DNA from: Phyto melanocephala
Taxonomy: Eukaryota > Arthropoda > Insecta > Diptera > Rhinophoridae
Direction: 5' to 3'
DNA: 64,000 nucleotides
NCBI GenBank assembly: GCA_941918925.1
Contig: OW799236.1
Coordinates: 75,668,465-75,732,464, forward strand
Part shown: piece by piece, positions 12,625 to 23,849 of the stretch
Numbering within the stretch: the stretch's first letter is position 1
Layout of the letters: each line of letters opens with the position of its first letter
Notes under the pieces: model-generated
Seen by the model: the letters and a program-made list of their open reading frames with translations, nothing else
Databases searched by the model: none
Told to the model about the DNA's origin: nothing
Made by a program: the position numbers and the translations under genes

Positions 12625-12668
12625 TACTGGTTAGAGAAAACGTGGCATAAAATCCCAGCTGAGCCAAA
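12625..12668 (+). other. tRNA-like module inside the HINE
   Basis: GTATACTGGTTAGAGAAAAC followed by GTGGCATAAAATCCCAGCTG and AGCC resembles a D-loop segment (TGGTTAGAG) joined directly to a T-arm and acceptor end. In the sister copies at 52850-52892 and 15550-15572 (both minus) the corresponding box is GGCTCGAATCC and GGTTCGAGTCC, the latter a perfect fit to the RNA polymerase III B box. In this copy the B box is mutated. A tRNA origin is inferred from the B box and flanking pairing only. Confidence 0.5.
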
Positions 12669-12880
12669 AAAAATTTTTTATTTTTTTAATTTTTTTTTTA
12701 TTTTTTATTTTTTTATTTTTTTATTTTTTATTTAATATATTATTTATATTTTTATTATATTTTTTTTTTAATTTTTCTTTTTTATTTCTTTTTTTTTTTT
12801 TTGTTTTATATTTATTATATATATTTTAATTTTTTTTTTTAATTTTTAAAAATTTTTTTTTTTTTATTTTTTCTTTTAAC
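12668..12880 (+). repeat. T-rich low-complexity tract of the HINE cassette
   Basis: About 210 bp of almost pure A/T, mainly T runs with scattered A. The same position in the HINEs at 51647-52385 and 52539-53244 holds comparable tracts. The overlapping open frame here (12541-12735) is a Phe-rich artefact. Confidence 0.8.
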
Positions 12881-13956
12881 ATACATACGTAAAGTTATAA
12901 TTTTAAAATGGGTTGTCTTTATATATGCATGTTTTTTACATGTATGTACGTATTTCATATGGGATGAATGGTGATACAAACTACTGTTATTGCATGACTA
13001 CACGTTGTGAAGGGTATATAAGATTCGGCACGGCCGAATATAGCGCTCTTACTTGTTTTTATTAGAAGTTTATGGTTAACTTTATCAAAGGCTTTGCTAA
13101 AGTCGGTGTAAATAGCATCAGTTTGCTTTTGTTCAATAAAACCACAATTTACAAGCGTAGTAAACTGCAACAGATTTGTAACAGTCAAACAACCCTTACG
13201 AAAACTATGTTGTAAAGGAGACAATATAGATGCCACATGATGGCAAAGATGGTCAGTTATAATTTTCTCAAAAAGTTTAGGTATTGTGCTGAGTTTAGCA
13301 ATACCTCTGTAATTAGCAATAATATTTCTGCAGCCAGACTTAAATAATGGTATAATGAAAGAGTCTATCAACATAGTACGAAAATAAACGGATTTTATTG
13401 ACATATTGAAAAGTATTGAAAGAGGAGAGACAAAAGCCTTAGCACATTTAATAAAAAGGCTGATCGGAATTCCATCAGGGCCATATTTATAAGAAAATTT
13501 AAGATTTTTTAAACTGCTGAAAACCGTTTATTTATCAAGAAATGGAATTGATATAGCTGGATTTGATAATTCCATTAGTTGATAGGATTTTGATTCATCG
13601 AAGTTAGCATTAGAGCAATTGGTAGAAAAAAAGTCAGCAAACAGATTACTTATTATTAAGTCATTAACGGATTCATAATTTTGATACTTCATAACAGTTG
13701 GAAACACAATTGTCCTCCTTTTCTAATTAATAAACTTGTAGAAGCTCTTTGGAGCTATCATTAGAGGCAGTGGTTCACCATCAGAAACCTAACCTAGTGG
13801 AAAGTACCGGTGCTTATGTTAATTACATCACTTCATTGCTTAATTCGGGCAAAAATTAAATGATTTATCAATATCGCTCACAGTTGGTCTTACCAATGTC
13901 GTTTTTGACAAAGTTCTCACCTATTTATAAACAAGCAATTCTAACAGCATTTTTTT

Positions 13957-14295
13957 TAGGGTAGGCCATTTGCAATGTAAAATTTATATAAAATTGTTTT
14001 TTTTTAATTTCTCGCTTTACTCGAGAGGTTGAACTTTGTCATTTAAGAATGAAACAAAATATCCTTCATGAGACAAACACGTCGAACCATTTTATCATTT
14101 ATGTAAAATTCTTTTCAAAGAAGTGCGAGAAATATTTAGTTGCACATTATAAGCCACAGTAGCAAAGTTTTCGATTGAAAGTACTGGAAGAGAACTTAAA
14201 CGGATTGCTTTGTCCAATAACGATCCTTTTCTTAAACTCGCTTAAAAAATTTACGCACAAATTGAACTCAATGCCGACCTCTTCTCGAAAATTTC
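13957..14295 (-). pseudogene. Mariner transposase N-terminal fragment
   Basis: On the minus strand the segment reads LDKAIRLSSLP, then ENFATVAYNVQLNISRTSLK and RILHK (about 14090-14215). This matches the mariner-family linker in which the second helix-turn-helix lies (compare the ENIAAV...SRTSLQRILHK pattern of the family). The left boundary is likely the sequence TTAGGGTAGGCCATTTGCAA at 13956-13975, which resembles a mariner-type terminal repeat; a matching right end was not found. The catalytic DDE domain is deleted and the remaining frame has stops. It is a dead, internally deleted copy. Confidence 0.6.
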
Positions 14296-15432
14296 TTATA
14301 GTTTAAGTTAAAGACTCACTACTTTGGAAGTAAGTTTTTAATATTTCTCATCATATTTTAAAAATCACAAACATTAACCTGAGAATAAAAATGAATGTTA
14401 TTTTACCAAAGTCAAAGTAATTTTTTGTTTAAGTCAGGCATTATATCGCTTGAGTTAAAAAATATTAAAAAATTCTTGATGTATATTTCAATACTTAGAT
14501 TTTCTGTTTGCATATTTTTATAATTATCCATACATACATACATACATACATACAGAGATACATATGTACATACGTTAATAACACAGTAGTACACACCTTT
14601 GTTTGTGTTCATCAAGTTTTAAACAAATGCTCTCTTCAAATATAAATTAAAACCCCAAAAATATTTTTGATTTATTAATTGTTAAAATAAATATTTGCCC
14701 GTAATAAAAACAAATATAAAATGTAGATTTTTTCAGCAATTAATTTGCGTTTTTTAATTTGCAAAAGTTAATTATGATTGACTCAGTACAGGCGAATTCA
14801 AAAGCAATTAAATTGTAAAAAACGACTTAATGTTTATGCAAACATTTAATAAAGAATCGCAATTAGAATTGCTTGAATACTTGAGAAAAAACTGAATAAA
14901 GTTTTTTTTTACTAAAATATCAAAATAAAATTGTTTGGCAAATAAATTTTTATAAAAAATTTTCAATTATTTTTGTTCAAAATGTCAAAACACTTAGTAA
15001 TTGTTACAAGTACAAGTATGAACATTAAAATTTGAACTAAAAACTAATTAAAAAAAGTGTTTAAATACAAAAAAAGCACAAATACAAAATGTGTTAAAAC
15101 CTGCAGAAAGCGAAATTATATTACAAAATTGCCTTAAAAAAATTTTTGTTATTAAACACAAAAACACGTTGCCATAAAAAAATATATTAAAAATATACAT
15201 ATAATTAATTCACTTAATAAAATGTTATAAAAGAATAACTAAATTAAAATATAAAAAATTGATTTTATTTTTAGTTATGACGAAGGTCATGTGTATGTGC
15301 AAATTACATTAAAGTTTTAAAAAAAATAATTTTATAAATGTGCTTAAATAAATAATTTTTTTTGGCAAAACAGAAATTAAATAATATTTAAGGTATTCAC
15401 GTATGGCTTTGCAAAAATTAAAACCAAAAAAA
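14296..15432. other. No supported gene; TACA microsatellite
   Basis: A very AT-rich stretch. The only structure is a TACA microsatellite at 14530-14553. The 67-codon minus-strand frame across that microsatellite (14412-14615) is not a credible gene. Confidence 0.6.
14530..14553 (+). repeat. (TACA)n microsatellite
   Basis: About six perfect TACA units. Confidence 0.9.
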
Positions 15433-15902
15433 ACAAGAGTGCTTTATTCGGCGGTGCCATTTTAAAATTATAAATTGAGTCTATGTATGTATGTTAAAAA
15501 AAATAAATAGAAACGTAAGAAAAAAAATTAAAAAAATTTAATTTTGTCTTAACTGGGACTCGAACCTACGTTCATACAGTTTGTATTGGTGTGAAAAGAC
15601 GAGATGGTCTAGGTTTTATTCATCATATCTTAGTTGTTTATTGAGCAATTTTTCTGATTTTCAATAGTGATCTGCTCCCTAATATTTCTGAGATTTTGGT
15701 ACCTTAGACGGGTCCTGAAAATATCTGGCGGCTTCAAAACATTGATTTCAACGTACACACGGACTGATGGACAGGCAGTGTTTCATTGACTTCCCTATTC
15801 AAAAGTTTTCAGAAAATATATACTTTATGGGGTCGGAAATGAAAATTATAGAAATTTCACACGAAATGACAAACCTATACATTATACTCACTGTGAAGGG
15901 TA
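15433..15902 (-). mobile_element. Short HINE copy, antisense
   Basis: Read on the minus strand it starts TACCCTTCACAGTGAG at 15902, passes TTTCCGACCCCATAAAGTAT (15823-15842) and a shortened GTCY-like region (15757-15775), and ends in the degraded terminal hairpin at 15443-15460 with CTCTTG at 15433-15438. The AT cassette is much reduced. It keeps the best B box of the tRNA-like module (15556-15566, minus strand GGTTCGAGTCC). A-rich flanks on both sides agree with the T-run target preference of the family. Confidence 0.7.
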
Positions 15903-16028
15903 TAAAAATAAAGGAAACAATTACGTAGAAAAAATTTACAATTACTATTGCTAAAGCTGAAAGCTCATATAATGCATTGAAATTGTTTTTGCATACTGCG
16001 CCTCTTTCAAAAAAGTTATATCTTTTTA

Positions 16029-16765
16029 TACCCTTCACATGACAGTCTAAAAGGGTAATAGGTTTGTCATTCCGTGTAAAATTTCTACAATATTCATTTC
16101 CGACATAAAGTATATATTTTCTGAAAGCTTATAAATAGGGGAGTCGATTAAGCATTATCCGTCTGTCCGCGTGTATGTTGAAATAAACTTTTTGAAGTCC
16201 CTCTACATTGCCAAGACTCGTGTAAGTTTTTAAAATATCAGAAATATACGGGAGCAAATCGATATTGCAAATCAGTGTAACCACCTCATAGATTTCAGAG
16301 ATATAAGAAAATAAACACGACTGCTTCTGATTTTTCGCTTATTTTTACTACAAAAATTAATATTTTCAGCCCGGTTGTTACTATTTCTGGATCTGTTATG
16401 CCTCTGAAAATATTCATGAAAAATTTTGAACAAATTAGTCACTAATCGGCAAAATTATGGGCACAAATTATTTGTAAAAATAATATTTTTTTATGTATCA
16501 AAATTTTTCATACTCCTAAAACATTTTTGAACACGCTTAAAATACCAGAGTAAAAACCGTAATCTCGAAAATTATTTCTAAGAAAAACTAACAAATCGGT
16601 TTGAATATTAGTATCAAATAAAAGGGCTTGACCACTAAAATGTAGTAAAGAATTAAAATAGTGTAAAATCCATGGCGTCTAAAAGAAAATGGCGAAACAA
16701 TTTTTTTACCCCCCAATGATAGGGCTTGACTAGTAGAATACAGTTAACTATGTAATTTGAAAATC
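16029..16765 (+). mobile_element. HINE copy of a second subtype, 3' truncated
   Basis: The 5' end TACCCTTCACATGACAGTCT at 16029 is followed by TTTCCGACATAAAGTATATA (16089-16108), GAGTCGATTAAGC (16141-16153) and TCCGTCTGTCCGCGTGTATG (16158-16177). The rest differs from the cassette-bearing subtype: it has a block GGGCTTGACCACTAAAAT (16624-16641), repeated as GGGCTTGACTAGTAGAAT (16723-16740). The same blocks occur in the HINE at 20862-22006. The terminal hairpin is missing. It lies 126 bp from the oppositely oriented HINE at 15433-15902. Confidence 0.7.
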
Positions 16766-18195
16766 TTAAACTGAATTAATTTTATAAGTAATAGTTAATT
16801 AACTATAACAATCATAATAACAATGCACCATTACCAATTCGCAAACTATAGTCAGTGACTTCATATCGTTATTAGGATCGTAAAATTAATGCAGGTAGGT
16901 AAAATGTTAAAAAATTCCCAACAACAAGCAGCAATAAACATGTAGATTTCTTCATGTAAAGAACAAATCAATTAGCAAACGTTTTGAAACGTTTGCAGAA
17001 AGTATTGTACTCTATTGTTTTGCATGTTACATATTGAAGCTGAGTACTTTTCGATTCTGGTTTTGTTTGCACTCATAGTACAAAACAATACAAAACAAAA
17101 TACATTTACCGTTATCCTAGGTTTTGTTTCGTTTTGTTTTCCCTCTCTGAAATGATCGAAACAAAACTATTGGAAACGTTTCCTTTTGTTTGTTTTCGTA
17201 CTCTGTTTTTTTTTTTAATAAATACATGTATTTAAATTACCCCTAATATGTTTAACAGACATCCAAACACCTCATTTGGATCCTCGCTTAACGACAACAA
17301 AAGTAAATTTAGACATTTCCACAAGAAAAAAACCGCTTTCGTGAATACCCTTATTAAACATTTATGAATGAAGAAAAAAGATAAAGTTATCATTATTATA
17401 ACTTTATGAGTTTTATTTCCTGAGAACTAACTACAAGTAAAAACAACTTTGAATGTAATTTCTGTTCTTTCTTTGAAATATGAATTAAAAATATTCTTCC
17501 AAATTAAATATGGCGTTGCTTTTTATGTTTCTTTTTAATTGTTATCACTTTTTTTTGTTGCCAAGGTTTGAGTATACTTTTATTTAAAATGATCTGCAAA
17601 TGCAGATTTTATCGATGATTTTCTATGAATAGAATAATACACATTTTGTGGAAAATATAATAAAAACCACTAAAAAAATGTGATTCCATTTTAGATCGTT
17701 TTTTTTTTATATTTTTAATACAACTTCATTTAGCTATAATGATAAAAGTTATTTTTGAGATATCGGCAAACTAAAGCAACAATAAAAACCATCTCGTTTT
17801 CTTAATGTTGAATTTGTTGTAGAATTATCACCACTTAATGATTGAATTCTTCTTGGTTTCGACAATTATAAATGCAAAAAACTAACAAAAACAACAGCTG
17901 TTGTCTTGCTTCCAACTTCCATTCTTAAAGCTCTGTTAAGCACGGATCATTCAATGGCAAATTGTTGGCGCCGCGTTAGCTTGGTTTTTCTATACAAATT
18001 TTATGGATGTGAGAATTTTTCTGTTAAAAAATGTTTTCGACTTTTATTTGGGTGTGCTGTAAATATTACTTTAAGCTTGATTTAGGTAAATTCACAGAAG
18101 CAATTAAGTTTACATACATACGTGTAAATAGACACAACAATTTTTTACTTTAATAATAAATTGGACAATAAACACCGCTACCACAAATATGTATT
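16766..18195. other. No supported gene
   Basis: AT-rich DNA. The part at 16976-17210 is unusual in carrying several GTTTTGTTT/AAACAAAAC words in both orientations and the palindrome GGAAACGTTTCC (17174-17185). No element boundaries could be set. Confidence 0.5.
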
Positions 18196-18199
18196 TGAT

Positions 18200-18620
18200 G
18201 CAAACCATTAGCTTGCCTTAAGGTCAAGACTTTTAATGAAGTCCAATACCCTATGAGGCACATAATCAAAAATGCAAATTAGCCTAATAAAACTACACTC
18301 TATAATACGCAATCTCCTTGTGCAGAGTGCGATCTCATCATCCATAGCGCACAACCGACATGTCACTACATTCGACCTGCTAGATTTACTTATATTGCAA
18401 TGTCCAGTCAAAAAACCTGATAACACTCTCAGATCCTTTCTGTCCAGGGAGAGAAGTTCCCTAGATTTGGCTCTCGATAGAAACACAAAACTCTTAGCCT
18501 GACATTGACCCTTAGCCATTCGCCAGTAAGAAGCAAACGCAGCTAATACACCCCTAATATAACCTGGAGGAACACCACAAATCTTGGTAATCTAGCATCT
18601 TCTGTAAACTTTTGGATTTT
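18200..18620 (-). pseudogene. RNase H-type LINE ORF2 C-terminal fragment
   Basis: The minus-strand frame (18208-18519, 103 codons) includes LLSLDRKDLRVLSGFLTGHC (residues 22-41) and CRLCAMDDEIA (55-65). The pattern is that of the post-RNase H zinc-knuckle tail of I/R1/LOA-type LINE ORF2 proteins, where L-GxLTGHC is followed by CRxC...H...C. The His and last Cys of the knuckle are not where expected, because of a deletion between residues 65 and 70. The end RVLDFIKSLDL (residues 90-100) looks like the family's terminal segment. Upstream, 18525-18600 encodes more of the linker out of frame. The copy is non-functional. Confidence 0.6.
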
Positions 18621-20072
18621 TTCCTTTTGTATTTAGTGTGCGAAATGTGAATTTTAAACTTTGATACAACTTAATTCAAAATAACCTTGAATTTTTGTTC
18701 ACAATTTTCAAGCTATTTGGTTATTTAGTTTAGTTTACATTTGATAAGTATAACAAACGACCAGATCAATCTCTCATAAATCTCTTTACCATAGTTCAGG
18801 AAGTAAAAAATTATACAATATTGATCACGCTTTTAGTATAAGTAGAAGATTAAAAACTTGACCGAAATTTATTAAATAAAACAACATCTCATGTAAATGC
18901 ATAGCAATAAATAATAGTTAAATGTAAATATGTACAAATGAATATAAAAACTGAATAAACAAAAAGCTTTAAATCTTTTCTAAAGGTTATTTAAAGTTTA
19001 TCATGTAAAATAGAATAAAGAAAACAATAATTTTATTGTTTTAAAAACAACAACAACAAAAAACAAACAATAAAAATCTTTTAATTCTATTAGAAATATG
19101 CACAAAGCTGATTTTAGGAAATGCACACAATCTTAACGCTGCCAGACACTTGAAATGCCCAAAAACTCTGTGTTAAAAAAATTCAAATCAATTGAGAGTG
19201 TGTGTGTGTGTGTGTGCTAGAAACAACGATAAAACACCTATTTTTTATTACCTATTTCTGATTTTGTTTATTTTTTCTATTAATTTTTTTTTATTAAAAA
19301 TTTGTTTAATTTATTTATAATAGAGATTTAACATTGACCTTGGATTGGACAGCCAGCATTTTAAGACAAGTAGAAAAACTAAAAAAAAAAACTACAAAAA
19401 AATAGTAAAGAAACGAAATTAAAGACAAGTTTTGATGTTTACTTTTCTGTTGGTTTGAAAGTGTAAGTGTGCATACATACAGACAAACGTACATACGTAA
19501 AATTTATTAGCTGTTATATGTTCTTATGAAATAAGTAGCAAGACCCGGTTCACATTGCTGACCCCAAATAAAGGGTTATGTTTCACATTGCACTGTTATT
19601 TAGTTCATGCTATATGTATAATATACATATGTATGTATAATTAATATGAATTTTCTAAGAATTGAAAAGAAAATATATTAATTAAAACGTATACAGTAAA
19701 GGAAAAGATGTCAATTGATAGCCATGAAATCACTCTGCTCCAAAATATCTCTCGTATTGATATTCCTAAAACAGACTGCCTGTTGTTTATTCTAATTTCC
19801 GCCCTAAAATGATGAGGTAGTTTTTGCAATTTTCATGCAATTGTATGATGGTAAAGGGTATATATTATCCGGAATGTTCAAATATAGCAGTCTTATTTAT
19901 AATATTATAAGAAAGAAGTTATGTGGATAGAATCCAAATATCAAATTTCCTTTTAAGACAAAAAATATCAATTAATAATTGCAATATCTTCAAGTAATGT
20001 CATTTAATTCCGAGATTTTCTAAGTATTATTCATTAAGCCAAAACTCAATATCAAATTAGTTCTTTTATAAT
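18621..20072. other. No supported gene; GT microsatellite
   Basis: AT-rich DNA with a (GT)n tract at 19198-19216. A motif CGGTTCACATTGCTGACC (19547-19564) is partly echoed downstream by GTTTCACATTGCACTG (19579-19594); no element could be bounded. Confidence 0.5.
19198..19216 (+). repeat. (GT)n microsatellite
   Basis: Nine and a half uninterrupted GT units. Confidence 0.9.
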
Positions 20073-20073
20073 A

Positions 20074-20676
20074 GGTTCGTTCGAGTACTTTTACTGCACT
20101 TTGTAGTAAATGAGTAATTATTTAGTAAATTGAAAATTTTACTCTCAAAAAGAGAATTTGTCCAAAAAAGTACTCGAACAGACATTTGTAAAAATTCGTA
20201 AGATTGAAGCAACAGCTGATGACAAATAAATAAAGTTTAATGGGAACTATGTACATACACACATATGTGCAAATATGTATTTAAGTATGTATACCTGCGC
20301 CAGATTCAGGCAGTTCCATTCTTTTATCTGTAGACATTGTTAACTAACTTTATTTCACAAACAATTTAAATTTAATAATATTTTGCACTTTTGTTTGGAT
20401 TTTCCTTTTTTTAATATTTTTTTCACAAATTGTATACTTTTTGTTTGCTTACTTTTGTTTGTTTACCTTTTGAATCATATGTTTTTTGGTTTTGCTAAAT
20501 CTTACTGCAAGAAATTTCTGTTGTAAAAATTTGCAAATACTCAGTCAAGAACTGTCACTTTTTGCTCTCTATTTGTGCTCTCATTTACTACAAATTTGTG
20601 TAAACGAACGCAATTTCGTAAAATGCAGTAAAAATTTGTACAAATTCGTACAAATTTGTGAGTTCTCGAACGAACC
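20074..20676. mobile_element. TIR element with GGTTCGTTCGAG ends
   Basis: The left end GGTTCGTTCGAGTACT (20074-20089) is matched by an inverted right end, GGTTCGTTCGAGAACT when read from 20676 backwards. Flanking bases give a possible TA duplication (20072-20073 and 20677-20678); if AGG is taken as the first bases of the repeat, a 3-bp AAT duplication is the alternative. Subterminal blocks (TTTTTACTGCA, TTTGTAGTAAATGAG) are shared by both ends at different spacing. A third, internal inverted copy of the terminal repeat lies at 20165-20185 (AGTACTCGAACAGAC), so the left 115 bp alone could form a hairpin. No transposase is encoded; the superfamily is unassigned. Confidence 0.7.
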
Positions 20677-20861
20677 TAATGTGTACGAAATTTAATGAGA
20701 ATCTGGTAACATTGCCAAAAGAGCCTTAAATAAGATTTTGTGTGGAACAACTCTTTTTACCTAAATTAGTCCTTACCATTTTCTATTGAAGTCAACTGAG
20801 ATATCAAAGATAATCTCAGTCAAATCCATTATGTATTGCTCTCCTAATTATTTCGTTTGAC

Positions 20862-22006
20862 AGTGGTGCACAAGGGTATATGTATATACTTAGCTTTACC
20901 GTTTCGTTTGTGATTTCTACAATTTTCATTTCCATTAGGCCATGTCCGTCTGCCCGTCTGTCCGTGTGTTGGTTGAAATCAACTCTTAGAAGCAACCATA
21001 TGTTCCTCAGATCTCTGTATGAAATAAATCTTTTGGATATACCCGGGAATGAATCTCTATTGAAATTCAGCACAATCGCCCCATAACTTTCTGGGATATG
21101 AGCAAATAAACACGACTGCCTCTGTTTTTTCTCATATTGGTATCATCTGAAAGGACCTGACTAGCGCAATATAAGCACTTTGCAAAATTAAAATTCATGT
21201 TTACCGCCACTACAAAATGACGAACAATAAATTTATAAAGGGTCCGCCAAATAACTTTTTTTTTTTGATAATGCTATAAAAAAGTGTAGCTTCGGCTGTG
21301 TGGCACATAGCGCCATCCTGTTGAAACCAAATATTGCCAATATCCTCCTCTTCAATTTTTGTGAACAAAAATGCGTTCAACATGGCCCGATAACGATTGC
21401 CATTGACTGCGGCCACTCCTTGCTCATTTTCGAAGATGCCCAATTATGCCTCTGGACCAAAATCGTATGTATCGGCTTTTCAATGTATGCGTGCGGGTTT
21501 TCTGTGCCCCAAATGCGACAATTTTGCTTGTTTACATACCCGCCAAGATCAAAATGAGCTTCATCTGAAAAGATGATTTTTTTTGGCAAAATCGGCCAAA
21601 GTAATGTCGCAATATTTCCCACCGTTGTTCAAGCGTATACACAACCATATTCGTTCAGCGGAAGAATAAAACTTATTATCTGTCAAATTAGACATGAGCT
21701 AAGTGTTACCATTCACGAAATAAGCACTAGTTGAAAAAAAAAGTTAGATGGCGGACCCTTTATGTGGGTCAAATCTGGTATTTTAAAATGTAACTTTTTG
21801 AATCCCTTCAATATTGGCATCGAATAAAAGGGCTTGACCAGTAGAATACAGTAAATTATTAAAAAATGTAAAATCCATGATGGCGTCTAAAACAAAATGG
21901 TGGGACAAATTGTTTAATCCCATCAATATGGGTATCAAATTAAAGGGCTTGACTAGTAGAATACAGTTAACTACGTTAATGTTATCAGATTCGGCACTCT
22001 TACTTG
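20862..22006 (+). mobile_element. HINE of the second subtype, carrying a mariner derivative
   Basis: The degraded 5' region (AAGGGTATA at 20873-20881) is followed by a GTCY run (CATGTCCGTCTGCCCGTCTG from 20941) and TTGAAATCAACTC. The body includes GGCTTGACCAGTAGAATACA (21831-21850) and GGGCTTGACTAGTAGAATAC (21946-21965), and the end is GATTCGGCACTCTTACTTG (21988-22006). The terminal hairpin is collapsed because the second stem arm is deleted. The 523-bp mariner derivative at 21238-21760 is nested in the middle and separates two parts that are contiguous in other copies (compare TAGTGGCGGCCA next to TGACCCA at 32260-32310 on the opposite strand). Confidence 0.75.
21238..21760 (-). mobile_element. 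Mariner deletion derivative (523 bp) with clear TIRs
   Basis: Terminal inverted repeats start AAGGGTCCGCC at both ends (21238-21248, and 21750-21760 inverted) and run into a T/A tract. TA flanks both sides (21236-21237 and 21761-21762). The minus strand holds pieces of a mariner-superfamily transposase. One is KKIIFSDEAHFDLGGYVNKQ (about 21545-21590), with the first catalytic Asp, running on to NCRIWGTENPHAYIEKP. In a shifted frame there is VNGNRYRAMLNAFLF, then NIWFQQDGAMCHT with the second Asp (21294-21330). The N-terminal DNA-binding region and everything after the second Asp are deleted, leaving a MITE-like copy that could move only if a full relative supplied transposase. Confidence 0.85.
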
Positions 22007-22299
22007 TTTTTCAATTATATTTTGTTTTTATCTCTCCCTTGCTGCTTACCCTTTCAATATTATGTAAAGAGAAGGCATGCCTTCTACAAGCGCTATTGTA
22101 AGCAGGTAAGCACTAAGTAAGCTATTCAAGAAGCAATATTCATATTGAAACTATTAAAATAATCGAAACACATATAACAAGATATAATCTTATATTTAAA
22201 GTACAGGATAGCATGATTTGTAAATTACAATTAGGGATCACAATATTTACAAAAATAAAAACTTATTAACTAAGGATTACATGTACATACATATATTGT

Positions 22300-22760
22300 A
22301 TGAAGTTATAATTTATTATACAACATAACTAAATGAAAACTGTTTAAAGCTATTTGCGTTCCTATTGAGTTGTTGAACCTGAGGAAGATTATTCCAAAGA
22401 CGCGCTAAATGTATGTATGAAGAAATGCCATTCTGATACAAGAAACTGGTGTAAAGTAATAATGATTTTTTTTCCTCTAAGGGATCTGGCAAACCTAACA
22501 TTATTTTTTAAATATATCATTGGTAACACGTACATTAAGAAGGTTATCAAACGAAACACCATAAAGTTGTGAGGAAAAGTTAGAAACATGGACATATCTT
22601 TTCAGGCCATATAAATATCTAATAATATTATTAAATAAGACATTAAGCATTCTATTGGAATCACAGCTCGCCAAAAGTTCGCAAACGTATATTAATTACT
22701 TTGCGAAAACCCATTGTTGATCATAATACAATAGTTTAAATGAGTGAAATAGTTGTAAGA
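22300..22760 (-). pseudogene. LINE ORF2 C-terminal fragment (Jockey superfamily)
   Basis: Read on the minus strand from 22760, this gives a decayed thumb/tail region ending in FLYQNGISSYIHLARLWNNL (22365-22440), the RLWNxLP signature found just before the C terminus of CR1/Jockey-type ORF2 proteins. Residues LNRNANSFK follow, in the place of the usual N..FK terminal motif. Upstream parts (VSNFSSQLYG, then NVRVTND) are spread over two frames, so at least one frameshift is present. It is a different lineage from the LINE at 11150-13760 because the tail sequences do not match. Confidence 0.6.
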
Positions 22761-23849
22761 AACTAAGCCAATTTTATAATTTAAATTCCTAATAAATTAG
22801 CTATTCATCCATCCGAAATGTCCAAATGTCAGATAAGACAATTATTTAAAAAATATTATTCTACACAATGTTACTTACTTATTACATCTTGAGTCTATTG
22901 TTTTTCGTATAACAGTTACATATACATATTTCAGATGTTGAAATAATTTGATTAAAATCATTTTTTGTTGTTTTCTTCAAAATAAAATATTTCGTTTTAA
23001 AAAAATTATTCATTTCATTAAAATATAACCTTAAGTACATACCATTGAGCTCAAGGACTAACTTTGTGTACTTATTTTTAACACTCACTGTATGTTAGGC
23101 GTTGTTGACGCATAACAAGCAAACAAACAAACTTACAAAGAATTTTAATGGATAGAATATGAATTTTACACATTTATGTTAATTTACACCTAATTTTTTT
23201 TATTATAAATATTTATTTTTTACATTTACAATAGCATATGAACAAACAGTTTTTGAAAGAATTCCTAAACAAGTTTAAAATAGACCGGAAGATTTTGAAA
23301 CTGGCTTTAAAGGTTTACTTGTTAATAAAAGTATTTTTGTATATAAAACTATAGGTTTTGGTGGACAACACTAAAGGGAGCTTTATTGTTTATTTTTAAT
23401 AGCGTTTGTAAAATAAAATATTTAAATTAATACCAAATACTTACAGAATTTGTAAGCCTTTTATAGACAATGATCTAGAATAAATTGTTAAGGTGAATGA
23501 AATTAAATTTTGACATTAATTTTATCATGGTAACAGCCTTTCCGGTTTATTTACAAACACACATACATACATATTGGATGTGTATTGAAATATTTCTAGG
23601 GATTTTTTCTTTTAAAATTAAAACATTATATTTTTTGTTTTGAGTTACTGTTATAAAGTGGATTTGTTTAAAACTACCAAACACAATTTAGTGTGCCATA
23701 TTGGGCCATGTTGAATCTTATAAGCCCATTAGCGTAAGCATTTTCAGGTATGAGAAAACTGTGAAAACCACTAAAGAAGATATAAATGCTTTTTTAGATA
23801 TATTTCTTTTATATTTTAAACTTTTTTTATGATCTTTATCCGTGTTGCT
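22761..23849. other. No supported gene
   Basis: AT-rich DNA; I see neither coding signatures nor repeat ends. Confidence 0.5.

Larger units (their letters stand above)
12248..13055 (+). mobile_element. Full-length Helentron-associated element (HINE, DINE-1-like)
   Basis: An 808-bp non-autonomous element whose two ends are defined by the LINE it interrupts. It begins TACCCTTCACACAGTG and ends in ACTTG. Diagnostic blocks run in the order known for DINE-1/INE-1: TTTCCGACCCCATAAAGTAT (12326-12345), GAGTCGATTAAGC (12362-12374), a GTCY run (TCTGTCCGTCTGACCGTCTG from 12382), a central AT-rich cassette (12668-12880), a GAAGGGTATA motif (13008-13017), and a 3' hairpin with a 7-bp stem (13023-13029 with 13033-13039) lying 16 bases before the end. 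The LINE sequence TTTTTAT is present on both sides (12242-12248 and 13056-13062), consistent with insertion into a T run or a short duplication. The HINE identity comes from recognising the block order; no Rep/helicase gene is present, as expected for a non-autonomous member. Confidence 0.85.
11150..13760 (-). pseudogene. CR1/Jockey-group LINE ORF2, disrupted by a HINE
   Basis: This is the longest copy of this LINE in the window. Read on the minus strand from 13760, it has a linker with KFIN-like residues, then GPDGIPISLFIKCAKAF near 13450-13500, then FKSGCRNIIANYRGIAKL and STIPKLFEKIITDHLCHH (13270-13345). Next comes DAIYTDFSKAFDKVNHKLL (13080-13125), with the first catalytic Asp in YTDF. 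A HINE insertion interrupts at 12248-13055. Beyond it are SGVPQGSHLGSLLF and the YADDVK catalytic box (about 12000-12140), then the thumb and tail (11340-11900) with many stops. The 3' end carries an A/T tail of TTTA repeats at 11151-11169, read as TAAA on the coding strand. The family normally encodes an endonuclease plus reverse transcriptase; the endonuclease part is absent, so the copy is 5' truncated. It is a dead copy. Confidence 0.85.

Noticed and set aside
12541..12735. Open frame rich in Phe across the T tract
   Set aside because: It reads through low-complexity DNA inside a HINE.
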